Part shown: one piece after another, positions 27,010-37,020 of the stretch
How positions within the stretch are numbered: position 1 is the first letter of the stretch
Layout: the number at the start of each line of letters is the position of its first letter
Source of the DNA: Rossellomorea vietnamensis
GTDB taxonomy: Bacteria; Bacillota; Bacilli; Bacillales; Bacillaceae_B
DNA length: 64,000 nucleotides
Direction: 5' to 3'
Assembly (NCBI RefSeq): GCF_008180615.1
Contig: NZ_VTEH01000002.1
Location: forward strand, 188,076-252,075
Notes under the pieces: model-generated
The model's database searches: none
Told to the model about the DNA's origin: nothing
Seen by the model: only the letters and a program-made list of their open reading frames with translations
Position numbers and translations under genes: made by a program

Positions 27010-28791
27010 CTATTCCTTTTCAGAATCTTCCTGAAGGAATTTTTTAAATAGAGTCACTTTAAATGTTGTTCCTTCGTTCACTTTACTTTCAACCCCGATC
27101 TGCCCTCCATGAGCCTCTATCAAATGCTTTACAATGGCGAGCCCAAGCCCTGTTCCTCCCGAATCACGGCTCCTTGCCTTGTCAACACGGTAGAATCTTT
27201 CAAAAATGCGGGGAATCTCTTCTTCATCAATTCCTATTCCGCTGTCCTTAATCTCTATCACCACTGTGGACTCTGTTTGACTTACCGAAACCGTAACCTT
27301 GCCTTCAGCGGGAGTATAGGTGATGGCATTGCCGATCAAATTGATGAACACCTGCTTCATTCGCATTGAATCCACTTCTGCCACAGCAGGTTCATCCGCA
27401 AGCAGAGTAAGCTGAATTTCTTTTTTCTCCGGCTTTTTCTCCAGGATTGCAACCACTTCCTGTAAAATCACACTGATATCAGCATTATGTACATGCAGTT
27501 GGAAGCCTTGCTTTTCCATTTTGGATAAGTCCAGTAAATCCGTGATTAAAGACTGCAGCCTGTCGCTCTCATTGAGAATAATGTTCAAAAATGCTTTGGT
27601 TGTCTCTTTATCATTCATTGCTCCATCCAGTAACGTTTCACTGAACCCTTTTATTGAAGTAATGGGTGTCCGAAGCTCATGAGAAACATTTGCTACAAAA
27701 TCCTTCCGCATCTGTTCAAGCTTTTTCAATTCCGTTATATCGTGGAAAACCAGGACGATGCCCTTCCATTCTTCTTTCGTCCCTATTATAGGAGCTCCAT
27801 AAACCTCAAAGTGTTTCCGTTCGATCTGTAAAGGGAGCAGTAATTGCTTTCTCACCTTTTGCTCCGTCATGAAAATTTCTTCCACTAATTTATTGACTTC
27901 TGGAAACTTGATCACATCATAATAACGCTCATTGACAAAACGTTCTGAAGTGATAGAGAAGAATTCCTTGAAAGCCTTGTTCGTCATGATTGCATATCCT
28001 CTATGGTCAATCAGAAGCAATCCGCTTCCCATATTTTCGATCAAGGTAGTCAATCGATTCTGCTGAATTTCCTGAGACGATGTCATTTCCTGCAGATTCC
28101 GGGCAAGTATATTGATGGATGTACTTAACATACTGGTTTCATCCATCCTGTCCTCATATGTCCTGGCCCGGTAGTTTCCTTTAGCTAATTCCATCGCTAC
28201 ACCAGTTGCTGAATCAATCGGCTTTGTATAACGTGAAGTGATCCTTGATCCAAGCATGATGATGACCACCAGCGCCATGCCGAGGGAGATCGACAGAACA
28301 GCCCAAATCTGTTTATAGCCTGCTACCAGGATGTCAACACGGGAACTCAGGATTAATAATGAAGACTCCTCTCCATCACCTATCGGCTGCCAGTAGTTCA
28401 CAACATCATTCTCATTTTTCAACAATTCCGCCTGCTGCAGACCGCTGTTCCACTGTTCCGCGATTTCATAAATAGCTTCATTTTGAACCTCTGGATCAAT
28501 TTCCGCAAAAGGACCGCTGTCTTTCAAGATATTTCCATCCGAACCGGTGATTGTGACACGGATATCAAGCAGGCTGCTGATCTCTTCTATCTGTTCGTCA
28601 GCAATGGATTGCGGCTCTTGGTTACTGATCACCTCATTGACAATCAGCTTGGCCTCTTTCTCAATTCTATGATTAAAAGATTGAAGATAATAGCTCTTGA
28701 AAATCTGGCCTAACAGCAAGCCAAGCCCAATAAGTACCACAATGATCAACATGATCAAAGCAAATAGGAGGCGTGACCTGAACTTAATCAT
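27010..28791 (-). CDS. phoR: Phosphate sensor histidine kinase PhoR
   Basis: 593 residues. Two membrane helices (about 8-28 and 164-184) flank an extracellular PAS-like domain; then HAMP, a cytoplasmic PAS domain, the dimerisation H-box FVANVSHELRTPITSIKGF and the ATPase boxes N (FINLIGNAITYTP), G1 (DSGIGIDEEE) and G2 (GGTGLGLAI). It phosphorylates PhoP on phosphate limitation, probably responding to wall teichoic acid intermediates as in B. subtilis. ATG 28791 overlaps the phoP stop by 4 bases. Confidence 0.95.
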   Translation of the reverse strand: MIKFRSRLLFALIMLIIVVLIGLGLLLGQIFKSYYLQSFNHRIEKEAKLIVNEVISNQEPQSIADEQIEEISSLLDIRVTITGSDGNILKDSGPFAEIDPEVQNEAIYEIAEQWNSGLQQAELLKNENDVVNYWQPIGDGEESSLLILSSRVDILVAGYKQIWAVLSISLGMALVVIIMLGSRITSRYTKPIDSATGVAMELAKGNYRARTYEDRMDETSMLSTSINILARNLQEMTSSQEIQQNRLTTLIENMGSGLLLIDHRGYAIMTNKAFKEFFSITSERFVNERYYDVIKFPEVNKLVEEIFMTEQKVRKQLLLPLQIERKHFEVYGAPIIGTKEEWKGIVLVFHDITELKKLEQMRKDFVANVSHELRTPITSIKGFSETLLDGAMNDKETTKAFLNIILNESDRLQSLITDLLDLSKMEKQGFQLHVHNADISVILQEVVAILEKKPEKKEIQLTLLADEPAVAEVDSMRMKQVFINLIGNAITYTPAEGKVTVSVSQTESTVVIEIKDSGIGIDEEEIPRIFERFYRVDKARSRDSGGTGLGLAIVKHLIEAHGGQIGVESKVNEGTTFKVTLFKKFLQEDSEKE

Positions 28792-29507
28792 GAACCTTTT
28801 TGCTCTTCCAGCTTGTACCCAAGACCGCGGATGGTTTTGATATAAACCGGCTTCTTGGTATTCGTTTCAATCTTGTCTCTTAAATGGCTGATGTGTACAT
28901 CGACAATTCTTGTATCTCCGGCAAAGTCATAATTCCACACAGCACTCAGCAGCTGATCGCGGGTCAAGACCCTGCCCCTGTTCTCCGTCAAGTAGAGAAG
29001 AAGCTCAAATTCCTTGGGAGTCAGCTCCAGAAGAGTGCTTCCAAAATAGGCTTCATATTGTTCTGGATACACCTTCAATTCCCCAACTTGCAGGTAATCC
29101 TTTTGTTCTGCACGCAAATGTTCTGCGGCATCTATGACAGCCTGGCTTCTTCGCAGGATGGCCTTCACCCTCGCCATGACTTCCCTCGGGCTGAATGGTT
29201 TGGTCATATAATCATCTGCACCAAGCTCAAGGCCCAGCACTTTATCAAACTCATCATCCTTAGCAGTCAGCATAAGAATCGGGATCATCACTTTCTGCTG
29301 TCTTATCTGCTTGCAGACTTCGATTCCGTCAATCTTTGGAAGCATCAAGTCAAGGATCATTAAATCAGGAACCTGCTCTAATGCCAAATCTCTTCCTTCC
29401 TCTCCGTCATTCGCCGTGATGACGGTATATCCGGCCTGCTCCAAGTTGTACTTCAGCAGGGTGACAATCGATTGCTCATCGTCTACTACAAGAATCTTTT
29501 TGCTCAT
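28788..29507 (-). CDS. phoP: Response regulator PhoP
   Basis: 239 residues. OmpR-type regulator: receiver with Asp9-Asp10, phosphoacceptor Asp53 (MILDLMLPKIDG), Lys of MLTAKDDEFD, then a winged-helix domain (ELTPKEFELLLYL, RVLTRDQLLSAVW, VDVHISHLRDKIE). Activates phosphate uptake and wall teichuronic genes and represses teichoic acid synthesis. ATG 29507 (MSKKILVVDD) with GGAGGAACACATTA upstream; the longer frame to 29552 is rejected. Confidence 0.96.
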   Translation of the reverse strand: MSKKILVVDDEQSIVTLLKYNLEQAGYTVITANDGEEGRDLALEQVPDLMILDLMLPKIDGIEVCKQIRQQKVMIPILMLTAKDDEFDKVLGLELGADDYMTKPFSPREVMARVKAILRRSQAVIDAAEHLRAEQKDYLQVGELKVYPEQYEAYFGSTLLELTPKEFELLLYLTENRGRVLTRDQLLSAVWNYDFAGDTRIVDVHISHLRDKIETNTKKPVYIKTIRGLGYKLEEQKGS

Positions 29508-29717
29508 TAATGTGTTCCTCCGTATACCTGTATTAAAAACCCCATCATCCAAAAATTATTTAGTTATAACTTCATTATAATATAAAAACAAGGGAGATTC
29601 CCATGTCTATCGCAGATTTCCTATTGTCAACCCTTTCCCTTGTAAAAAAATTACGTGTATTAGTCATTATTTCGCTTTTTTATAGCTGTTTCTTAACTTG
29701 CATGAATGATTGTTGAT

Positions 29718-30060
29718 TTATGTACGTGTCGGTCTTGCGGGGCACATTAAGAATGGGTTTTCTTGAGTTGATGTATCTCACTCGGACTGCGAGGTACATC
29801 AAATGGGGATTTTACTGGTTTGATGTATCCCGCTCGCACAGCGAGGTACATCAAATGAGGATTTTCTTGTTTTCATGTATCTCGCTCGGACTGCCAGGTA
29901 CATCAAATGGGGATTTTCCTGTTTTGATGTATCCCGCTCGGACTGCCAGGTACATCAAATGGGAATTTTCTTGTTTTGATTTATCCCGCTCGCACAGCGA
30001 GGTATATAAAATGGGGATTTTCTTGTTTTGATGTATTTCGCTCGGCTGGTGGTGTTCATC
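29718..30060. repeat. Tandem array 4, 52-bp hairpin units, about seven
   Basis: ATGTAT recurs at 29771, 29823, 29875, 29927, 29979 (variant) and 30031, all 52 bp apart, with an earlier diverged unit at 29720. Each unit carries TTTGATGTA and TACATCAAA, perfect 9-bp inverted arms, plus an inner CTCG/CGAG stem, so each is a hairpin of about 37 nt followed by about 15 spacer bases. Confidence 0.96.
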
Positions 30061-30221
30061 AACTATCACGAAAATCCTTAATTGCTCTTACTCTCTAACA
30101 AGCCGTCAATTTTGAAATTCGCAGGTTAACTTAAGGCTCAACATGATAGCTTTTTCTCACAGTACAGATTAGCCGGCTGCTTTATCAATTCCATATAGGG
30201 GAAGAACTTTATCTCTACAAC

Positions 30222-30600
30222 ACCATTTATCCCTTTGGCTAAAATTCATGCCCCTTAAACACCCTTTATACAGCATCATATTTCCCTTTGGCTAAAATTC
30301 ATGCCCCTTAAACACCCTTTATACAGCATCATATTTCCCTTTGACTAAACTTCATGTCCCTTAAACACCTTTTATACAGCATCATATTTCCCTTTGACTA
30401 TACTTCATGCCCCATAAACACCTTTTATACAGCATCATATTTCCCTTTGACTATACTTCATGCCCCATAAACACCTTTTATACAGCATCATATTTCCCTT
30501 TGACTATACTTCATGCCCCATAAGCACCTTTTATACAGCATCATATTTCCCTTTGACTAAACTTCATGCCCCTTAAATACCTTTTATACAGCATCACTAC
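30222..30600. repeat. Tandem array 5, 53-bp period, about seven units
   Basis: TTTCCC recurs at 30281, 30334, 30387, 30440, 30493 and 30546, each 53 bp apart; a diverged unit begins near 30228. Units read CATATTTCCCTTTGACTA, CTTCATGCCCC, ACCTTTTATACAGCAT. It sits next to array 4 but shares no clear unit sequence with it. Confidence 0.96.
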
Positions 30601-30684
30601 CACATAGTGAAGGGAGAATTTTTTATACCACACTATAAGCTCTGGCCCTCCGGCATAGCCAGGGGTTATCAAGACTATCAAAAA

Positions 30685-30715
30685 AACTGCCCGGCTTCAC
30701 AAGCCGGGGCAGTCT
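30685..30715 (-). terminator. Terminator of the MaoC-like gene
   Basis: CTGCCCCGGCTT and AAGCCGGGCAG arms with a GTG loop, T run on the minus strand. Confidence 0.9.
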
Positions 30716-30727
30716 CCTAATACTTCT

Positions 30728-31204
30728 TTAAAAATTTTCTAATGCATGTCCATTCATTTTCTCTAATTTATGCGGAGGACAAACATCCACTGATCCTTTG
30801 ATAACCGTCTCTTCCTGCTCATTTGTGGCAATCACATCAATTGTAACCAAGTGGCTGCTGCTGTCTATATTCTTTACTTCGAAAAGAAATTGGATCGTCT
30901 CATAATGGTATACAGGTTTCGGAAACTCTAGTTCCTGTTTCATGATATGTGAGCCTGGGCCCGGCAGATACTTTGATACTGCTGAGTTAATGATTCCTGT
31001 CAGCATGATAGCAGGTACCAGCGGCTTCTTGAATGGAGTCTGTGATGCATAGTCATGCTGGATATACAAAGGATTCGCATCATTTGTCAAACCTAAATAT
31101 AGAAGGAGATCTTTATCTTCAATCTTCTCTGTGAGTGTCAGCTTCTCTCCTACTGAAATATCATCAATCTTCCTACCCGGCTTACGTTTTTTACCTAATA
31201 ACAT
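30728..31204 (-). CDS. MaoC-like hotdog dehydratase
   Basis: 158 residues. The MaoC hydratase pattern is visible: SVGEKLTLTEKIEDKDLLLYLGLTNDANPLYIQHDYA (with the Asp and His of the hydratase motif D-x(4)-H) and PLVPAIMLTGIINSA. Such proteins add water to trans-enoyl-CoA substrates; the real substrate is unknown. RBS GGAGG is 10 bases before ATG 31204. It stands between the array-filled gap and mdh, with a terminator at its end. Confidence 0.83.
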   Translation of the reverse strand: MLLGKKRKPGRKIDDISVGEKLTLTEKIEDKDLLLYLGLTNDANPLYIQHDYASQTPFKKPLVPAIMLTGIINSAVSKYLPGPGSHIMKQELEFPKPVYHYETIQFLFEVKNIDSSSHLVTIDVIATNEQEETVIKGSVDVCPPHKLEKMNGHALENF

Positions 31205-31363
31205 AGCTGGCGCACCTCCGTTGTAACCGTTTACAATTAAGAATAAAAGAAATACTCTTTATTGTCTGTCTATTTATATTTTACCACTAATAGTATAACC
31301 TTACAAAGGAGATTTTTTCAGGAAAGTTAAATTATTGTTATTCTGACATTATTGACAGCAAAA

Positions 31364-31398
31364 AAAAACCGAATCCAGCAACCAGGATCCGGTTTTTT
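31364..31398 (-). terminator. Terminator of mdh
   Basis: AAACCGGATCCTGG and the complementary CCAGCA-type arm read as a hairpin followed by TTTTTTTT on the minus strand. Confidence 0.85.
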
Positions 31399-31405
31399 CG
31401 TGTGA

Positions 31406-32344
31406 TTATTTTAATACATCCATAACATTGCGTACAGAATCCGCAGACTTTGAAAGTGCTGCTTTTTCGTCTTCTTCCAATTCCAGTTCGATGATCTCCT
31501 CCAACCCATTTCCGCCTAGAATCGTTGGTACACCAAGGTAGATACCATTGAATCCATACTCGCCTTCAAGGTAGGCTATGGCAGGAATAACTCTTCGCTG
31601 GTCCTTAAGAATGGCTTCTGTCATTTGAACAAGTGAGGCAGCGGGAGCGTAATAGGCACTTCCGTTACCCAATAGGCCAACGATTTCTCCGCCGCCTTTT
31701 CGTGTCCGTTCCACTATGGCATCCAAACGTTCCTTAGATATCAATTTCTCAAGAGGAATTCCGCCGGCATAGGAATACCGCACAAGCGGAACCATGTCGT
31801 CTCCATGGCCGCCCAATACAAATCCAGTTATATCTTTCACAGACAGGTTCAATTCTTGAGCAACAAAAGTACGGAAGCGGGCTGTATCAAGCACTCCGGA
31901 TTGACCGATGACACGGTTCTTAGGGAATCCGGACTCTTTGAATACTGTATAAGTCATGGCATCGACTGGATTCGTCAGCACGATGATGATGCTCTCAGGA
32001 GAATACTTAACGATTTCCTGCGTTACCGATTTCATGATCTTTTGGTTCGTCTGCACAAGATCATCCCGGCTCATTCCCGGTTTTCGGGCAATTCCCGCAG
32101 TGATTACTACGATATCAGATTCCTTCGTATCTTCGTAATTCGATGTACCGGTGATTTTGGCATCGAATCCTTGGACAGGGCTTGCTTCTTCCATGTCCAA
32201 AGCTTTTCCTTTAGTCGGATCTTCCATTTGAGGAATATCTACGAGTACTACATCTCCGAGTTCTTTCTGGGCAAGCATCAATGCTGTTGTTGCCCCGGTG
32301 AATCCGCCGCCGATCACTGAAATTTTCTTGCGTCTGATTGCCAT
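31406..32344 (-). CDS. mdh: Malate dehydrogenase
   Basis: 312 residues, LDH-like MDH. Interconverts malate and oxaloacetate with NAD. Rossmann GGGFTGAT (about 11-18), [10 protein letters not shown], substrate Arg in GMSRDD and DTARFRTF, catalytic His in [13 protein letters not shown] 32344 ([13 protein letters not shown]) follows GGAGGAG; the frame to 32461 is rejected. TCA block citZ-icd-mdh in B. subtilis order, with 247 bases between icd and mdh occupied by a degraded repeat, so mdh may have its own promoter. Confidence 0.97.
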   Translation of the reverse strand: MAIRRKKISVIGGGFTGATTALMLAQKELGDVVLVDIPQMEDPTKGKALDMEEASPVQGFDAKITGTSNYEDTKESDIVVITAGIARKPGMSRDDLVQTNQKIMKSVTQEIVKYSPESIIIVLTNPVDAMTYTVFKESGFPKNRVIGQSGVLDTARFRTFVAQELNLSVKDITGFVLGGHGDDMVPLVRYSYAGGIPLEKLISKERLDAIVERTRKGGGEIVGLLGNGSAYYAPAASLVQMTEAILKDQRRVIPAIAYLEGEYGFNGIYLGVPTILGGNGLEEIIELELEEDEKAALSKSADSVRNVMDVLK

Positions 32345-32371
32345 AAGAATCTCCTCCAATTTCAAGATATA

Positions 32372-32478
32372 AGTACAAAAGCGCAAGCTCCTTGTGCAGC
32401 CTTTACAGACAAATGTACCGGATAGATAATTTGGGTTATTTGAGCCTGAATGGCCGGACATTGGAGCTGAACGTGAAT
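32372..32478 (+). repeat. Degraded hairpin-type dispersed element in the icd-mdh gap
   Basis: AAAAGCGCAAGCTCC, CAGACAAATGT and GGTTATTTGAGCC followed by TTGGAGCTGAACG are recognisable against the element at 37.5 kb (AAGCGCAAGCGG, GACAGGCAAATG, GGTTATTTGACCCCGAGG, CTGGAGCTGGAT). It divides the TCA transcript between icd and mdh. Confidence 0.7.
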
Positions 32479-32530
32479 AGTATAGTCAAAGGTGATCTGC
32501 AAAGGTAGTTAAATTTATTCATAAATAATG

Positions 32531-32564
32531 ATAGAGTTGGCTTGCATTAAACAAGCCAACTCTG
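32531..32564. terminator. Hairpin between icd and mdh
   Basis: AGAGTTGGCTTG and CAAGCCAACTCT arms around a 7-nt loop; the T run after it on the minus strand is poor, so it may only partly terminate or protect the 3' end. Confidence 0.6.
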
Positions 32565-32591
32565 TTTTCATCAAATGAAATAGATATGATA

Positions 32592-33860
32592 TTACATGTT
32601 TTCGATTAAAGCAGTACCGAACTCAGAACATTTAACTTCTGTAGCGCCGTCCATCAGGCGGGCAAAGTCGTAAGTAACAACTTTAGAAGCAATTGTTTTT
32701 TCCATTGATTTAGTAATCATTGTTGCAGCCTCAGTCCAGCCAAGGTGTTCAAGCATCAACACTCCGGAAAGGATGACTGAAGATGGGTTAACCTTATCCT
32801 GGCCTGCATATTTAGGTGCTGTACCATGAGTTGCTTCAAAGATCGCATGTCCTGTATCGTAGTTGATGTTTGCTCCAGGAGCGATTCCGATTCCGCCTAC
32901 TTGTGCAGCAAGAGCATCAGAGATATAGTCACCGTTAAGGTTCATTGTAGCTACAACATCAAACTCAGCCGGACGAGTAAGGATTTGCTGCAAGAAGATA
33001 TCAGCAATTGCATCTTTAACAATGATTTTGCCAGCAGCTTCTGCATCAGATTGAGCTTGGTTCGCTGCATCCAGACCTTTATCATCTTTGATACGGTCAT
33101 ATTCAGCCCAAGTAAATACTTTCTCGCCGAATTCTTTTTCAGCAAGCTCGTAACCCCAGTTTTTGAAGGCACCTTCAGTGAACTTCATGATATTGCCTTT
33201 ATGTACAAGGGTAACCGACTTGCGGCCTTCTGTGATGGCATAGTTGATCGCCGCGCGCACAAGGCGTTGTGTGCCTTCTTCAGATACAGGCTTGATTCCA
33301 AGACCGGAAGTTTCAGGGAAACGGATTTTGTTTACGCCCATTTCATCTTGAAGGAAAGAGATCAACTTTTTCACTTCATCCGAACCTTTAGCATATTCAA
33401 TGCCTGCATAAATGTCTTCAGTGTTTTCACGGAAGATGACCATATCTGTATCTTCCGGACGTTTTACAGGAGAAGGAACACCTTCAAAGTAACGTACCGG
33501 ACGAAGACAAGTGAACAAATCAAGTTCCTGGCGAAGTGCTACGTTCAATGAACGGATTCCGCCGCCGATTGGCGTTGTAAGAGGTCCTTTGATTGCGATG
33601 AAGTATTCACGGACTGCATCAAGAGTTTCACTTGGGAGCCACTCGCCAGTTTGGTTATAAGCTTTTTCCCCCGCTAAAACTTCTTTCCACACAAGCTTGC
33701 GCTCGCCGTTATATGCTTTTTCAACCGCCGCATCCAGTACGCGGGAAGCAGACGCCCAGATATCAGGACCTGTTCCGTCCCCTTCAATAAAAGGAACGAT
33801 TGGGTTATTTGGTACATTCAAGCTACCATTTTCAACAGTAATTTTTTGACCTTCAGACAT
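32592..33860 (-). CDS. icd: Isocitrate dehydrogenase (NADP)
   Basis: 422 residues; oxidative decarboxylation of isocitrate to 2-oxoglutarate with [13 protein letters not shown] near residue 28, isocitrate-binding [13 protein letters not shown]-type segment, metal Asp near NLNGDYISD, and the coenzyme site [17 protein letters not shown]. Called citC/icd in B. subtilis. GGAGG at 10 bases before ATG 33860. Follows citZ by 147 bases. Confidence 0.97.
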   Translation of the reverse strand: MSEGQKITVENGSLNVPNNPIVPFIEGDGTGPDIWASASRVLDAAVEKAYNGERKLVWKEVLAGEKAYNQTGEWLPSETLDAVREYFIAIKGPLTTPIGGGIRSLNVALRQELDLFTCLRPVRYFEGVPSPVKRPEDTDMVIFRENTEDIYAGIEYAKGSDEVKKLISFLQDEMGVNKIRFPETSGLGIKPVSEEGTQRLVRAAINYAITEGRKSVTLVHKGNIMKFTEGAFKNWGYELAEKEFGEKVFTWAEYDRIKDDKGLDAANQAQSDAEAAGKIIVKDAIADIFLQQILTRPAEFDVVATMNLNGDYISDALAAQVGGIGIAPGANINYDTGHAIFEATHGTAPKYAGQDKVNPSSVILSGVLMLEHLGWTEAATMITKSMEKTIASKVVTYDFARLMDGATEVKCSEFGTALIENM

Positions 33861-34007
33861 ACTATTACCTCCATCTTCATATTAAAGGGACTGATGCAAG
33901 GCTTGAACACCTTGGAACCAGACCCGCTTTATTGTTGACGGAAAAGGCTGCACAAGTGAAGCCTTTTCCATTGTCATTACACCAGATATTAAGCTTTTTG
34001 TAAAATA

Positions 34008-35126
34008 TTAACCGCGCTGCTCAACCGGAACGTATTCCTGTTTTCCAGGACCAGTATAATCGGCACGAGGACGGATCAGGCGGTTATTGGAATACTGCTC
34101 AAGGATGTGAGCCAGCCAGCCGGAAACCCTGCTGACAGCGAAGATCGGTGTGAACAGATCGTGATCGATGCCAAGGCTGTGGTAAACAGATGCAGAATAG
34201 AAGTCTACATTCGGCGGCAGTCCTTTTTCGGAAGTCACGATGTCTTCGATCTTCGTGGACATCTCATAATATTTGCTTTCGCCTCTCAGCTCAGTCAGCT
34301 TTTTGGACATTTCCTTCAAATGCTTAGCTCTTGGATCTCCCTGCTGATAGACACGATGGCCGAAGCCCATGATTTTTTCTTTGTTATTCAGCTTTTCACG
34401 GATGACTGATTCAACATTATCCACTGAATCAATTTCTGTCAGCATTTTCATTACTTGTTCATTGGCACCGCCGTGAAGTGGTCCCTTCAAAGCACCGATT
34501 GCCGCAGTGACACCAGAATAAACATCTGAAAGAGTCGCAACGCAGACACGCGCTGTGAACGTAGAGGCATTCAATTCGTGATCGGCATGAAGAACAAGAG
34601 CTTTATTGAACGCTTCTACTTCAATATCTTCAGGGTCATTACCCGTCAGCATATATAAGAAGTTTGCAGCAAATCCAAGATCTGTTCTTGGTGCGATTGG
34701 TTCTTTTCCGCTTCTGATTCGAGCAAATGAAGTAACGATGGTCGGGATTTTAGCTTGCAGACGGACTGCCTTGCGGAAGTTAGCTTCCTCTTCCATCACA
34801 TCCGATTCCTCATCATATAATCCAAGAAGTGATACAGCTGACCTTAGGGCAGCCATTGGATGGACATCCTTGATTGGATACATCTTGAAGTGCTCTAGTA
34901 CTTCCTTAGGAAGAGCTGCGTTCTCAGCCAAATCTTTTTTCAGCTGATCAAGCTCTGAAGCTGTAGGCAATTTAAGATTCCATAATAGATAGATTATTTC
35001 TTCGAAGCTGGCATTGTTTGTTAAATCATCGATGTTATATCCAACGTATGTAAGAGTATCATCAATGATTGAACTGATTGAAGACGTAGTTGCTACAACA
35101 CCTTCTAATCCACGGGTTGCTGTCAT
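34008..35126 (-). CDS. citZ: Citrate synthase
   Basis: 372 residues, the short type II-like bacterial form. Condenses acetyl-CoA and oxaloacetate. Catalytic residues are in LHADHELNAS (His), GFGHRVYQQGDPR (His) and PPNVDFYSAS (Asp). ATG 35126 has AAAGGAGAGG upstream. First gene of the TCA block; a small palindrome lies in its leader. It is citZ rather than citA because it precedes icd and mdh. Confidence 0.96.
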   Translation of the reverse strand: MTATRGLEGVVATTSSISSIIDDTLTYVGYNIDDLTNNASFEEIIYLLWNLKLPTASELDQLKKDLAENAALPKEVLEHFKMYPIKDVHPMAALRSAVSLLGLYDEESDVMEEEANFRKAVRLQAKIPTIVTSFARIRSGKEPIAPRTDLGFAANFLYMLTGNDPEDIEVEAFNKALVLHADHELNASTFTARVCVATLSDVYSGVTAAIGALKGPLHGGANEQVMKMLTEIDSVDNVESVIREKLNNKEKIMGFGHRVYQQGDPRAKHLKEMSKKLTELRGESKYYEMSTKIEDIVTSEKGLPPNVDFYSASVYHSLGIDHDLFTPIFAVSRVSGWLAHILEQYSNNRLIRPRADYTGPGKQEYVPVEQRG

Positions 35127-35162
35127 AAAAAAACCTCTCCTTTATCTGAATAATTGCCAGTA

Positions 35163-35181
35163 GTCCATTGGTGAAATGGAC
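35163..35181. promoter_or_regulatory. Palindrome in the citZ leader
   Basis: GTCCATTGGTGAAATGGAC: 7-bp arms around GGTGA, 37-55 bases before the citZ ATG. Could be a transcript hairpin or an operator; I cannot assign a regulator. Confidence 0.45.
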
Positions 35182-35781
35182 AATATTTTCAAGAGTGATA
35201 TAGTCTCTTAAAATGGCTTGTTTCTAAAGGTAAATATAATTGTTTAAGACCTACGCTATCGAGCGCTCGCTCAACACAGTACCACACCATCACCATGTCA
35301 AAAAATCAGATTCCTCCATGGGATGCGCTTTCATTTTCTATTATAAACAATTATCTGACTTTTGTGAATGAAAACGGATTAATTTCTGCAAGAATTATTT
35401 TAGTAGAAAAACATACTGCCTCTTTTCTATCTATATCCTAACATAATATTCCGCTTTACCCTAATCTGCCTAAAATCCCTCCATCTCTATTAACTATAGA
35501 AGTAAAATCATGAGAATGGCAGTCTTCTTTAGAAATGCAGACCACACATATTTTCTTTAATAGATGAAATTTTAAATTTTGATAGTATATGAAAAAACTT
35601 TTTTCACTATTGAATTCCCAGAGATTTTCCCAGTGAAGGTACCCCCCGGCATTCTGAATAGAACATCTTTCTTTCAGAAAGTCTACCATTCTCTTAAATA
35701 TTTCAACTTTCTTTCATTTTCTTCCTCGACTAAAATATACTTATACTATTAAACAGAATTTTTTATCAGGGGGGTCTGTAA
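35182..35781. other. Intergenic region between citZ and ytvI
   Basis: About 600 AT-rich bases shared by two divergent promoters. A 77-codon minus frame at 35456-35689 lacks a ribosome site and looks accidental. No repeat family, palindrome or RNA gene recognised apart from the citZ leader hairpin. Confidence 0.5.
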
Positions 35782-36906
35782 ATGAATTGGGAATTTCTTT
35801 ACCGCTGGTTGCGTTTTCTATTTGTTGTGGCGGTAGTGGTTCTGACAGGAATAGCAATTTACTATATATCAAAGGTAACCTATCCTTTCATCATTGCTTT
35901 GGTTATCGCCCTTTTAATCAACCCGGTGGTAAACCTCCTCGAGAAAAAGGCTAAAATGCCGCGCGGGCTTGCCGTGGCTTTGGCTCTATTCTTGATCATC
36001 GCCCTCTTCATAGGATTGATTACATTGCTGATAACAGAAATCGTTTCTGGTGCAAATTATCTGGCTGATGTTGTCCCTCAGCATGTGAACACGCTCGTGG
36101 AGTACTTTGAAAATTTCATTGCAGGCCAGGTTATTCCCTTTTACCATCAAATCAGTGGTTTGTTTAAAAATTTGGAGGCAGGGCAGCAAGGGGCAATTCT
36201 TGAAAATATTCAGGCTGCCGGAGAAAGAATCGCCTCATCCGCTGGTGAGTTCATCCAAAACTTCTTTCAGAAGCTGCCGAATATCGTTTCCTGGATCCCT
36301 AATGCGGCAACAGTATTAATCTTCTCTGCGCTGGCAACATTCTTCATCAGCAAAGATTGGTACCATCTTTCAGACAGACTCTCCAAGTATATTCCCGTTA
36401 AGGCTGCGGCAAGCGGGAGAAGGGTTTTCGTGGATTTAAAGAAAGCTTTGCTCGGTTTCGTCCGGGCACAATTCACTTTAATATCCATCACAGCTGTAAT
36501 CGTCCTTATCGGCCTGTTGATTCTCCGGGTCGATTATGCCATAACCATTGCCCTGGTAATCGGGCTTGTGGACATCCTTCCCTATCTGGGAACAGGTGCA
36601 GTATTTGTTCCGTGGATCATTTATGAATTGATTACGGGGAATATTGGATTAGGTCTTGGTCTTGGAGTCCTTTATCTCGTGGTCGTCGTCCAAAGGCAGA
36701 TCATGGAGCCAAAGATTTTATCCTCGAGTATCGGACTTGATCCTCTGGCAACACTTATCGCCCTGTTTGTCGGCTTCAAGCTGGTTGGATTCCTCGGCCT
36801 GATCCTCGGTCCCGTGACTCTGGTTATTTTATCTACCCTGAGAAATGCCGGGGTTTTCCAGGATCTCTGGGATTTCATTACTGGCAAACCGGAGATAAGA
36901 GAATAA
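35782..36906 (+). CDS. ytvI: AI-2E transporter family membrane protein YtvI
   Basis: 374 residues, about eight membrane helices, AI-2E exporter fold (formerly UPF0118): LVDILPYLGTGAVFVPWIIYELITG and ILGPVTLVILSTLRN are typical. B. subtilis YtvI is a sporulation-linked membrane protein, and the position between citZ and pyk fits. Substrate unknown; autoinducer export is only a family name. ATG 35782 with AGGGGGG ahead. It converges on fxsA at a shared terminator. Confidence 0.9.
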   Translation: MNWEFLYRWLRFLFVVAVVVLTGIAIYYISKVTYPFIIALVIALLINPVVNLLEKKAKMPRGLAVALALFLIIALFIGLITLLITEIVSGANYLADVVPQHVNTLVEYFENFIAGQVIPFYHQISGLFKNLEAGQQGAILENIQAAGERIASSAGEFIQNFFQKLPNIVSWIPNAATVLIFSALATFFISKDWYHLSDRLSKYIPVKAAASGRRVFVDLKKALLGFVRAQFTLISITAVIVLIGLLILRVDYAITIALVIGLVDILPYLGTGAVFVPWIIYELITGNIGLGLGLGVLYLVVVVQRQIMEPKILSSSIGLDPLATLIALFVGFKLVGFLGLILGPVTLVILSTLRNAGVFQDLWDFITGKPEIRE

Positions 36907-36981
36907 GAAGAACAAAAGCTGCAGCGCCTGCAGCTAGACTTGGATCCTTAAAGATTGATTTTATAGTTTCCTCAGCAACCA

Positions 36982-37020
36982 TAAAAAAGATCCGTTCTCA
37001 ATGAACGGATCTTTTTTTAT
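36982..37020. terminator. Bidirectional terminator between ytvI and fxsA
   Basis: AAAGATCCGTTC and GAACGGATCTTT arms around TCAAT with T and A runs on the two sides. Confidence 0.92.

Noticed and set aside
29720-30031. A 103-codon plus-strand frame over array 4
   Set aside because: Translation of the hairpin repeat; no ribosome site.
35456-35689. A 77-codon minus frame between citZ and ytvI
   Set aside because: No ribosome site, odd composition and no recognisable motif.
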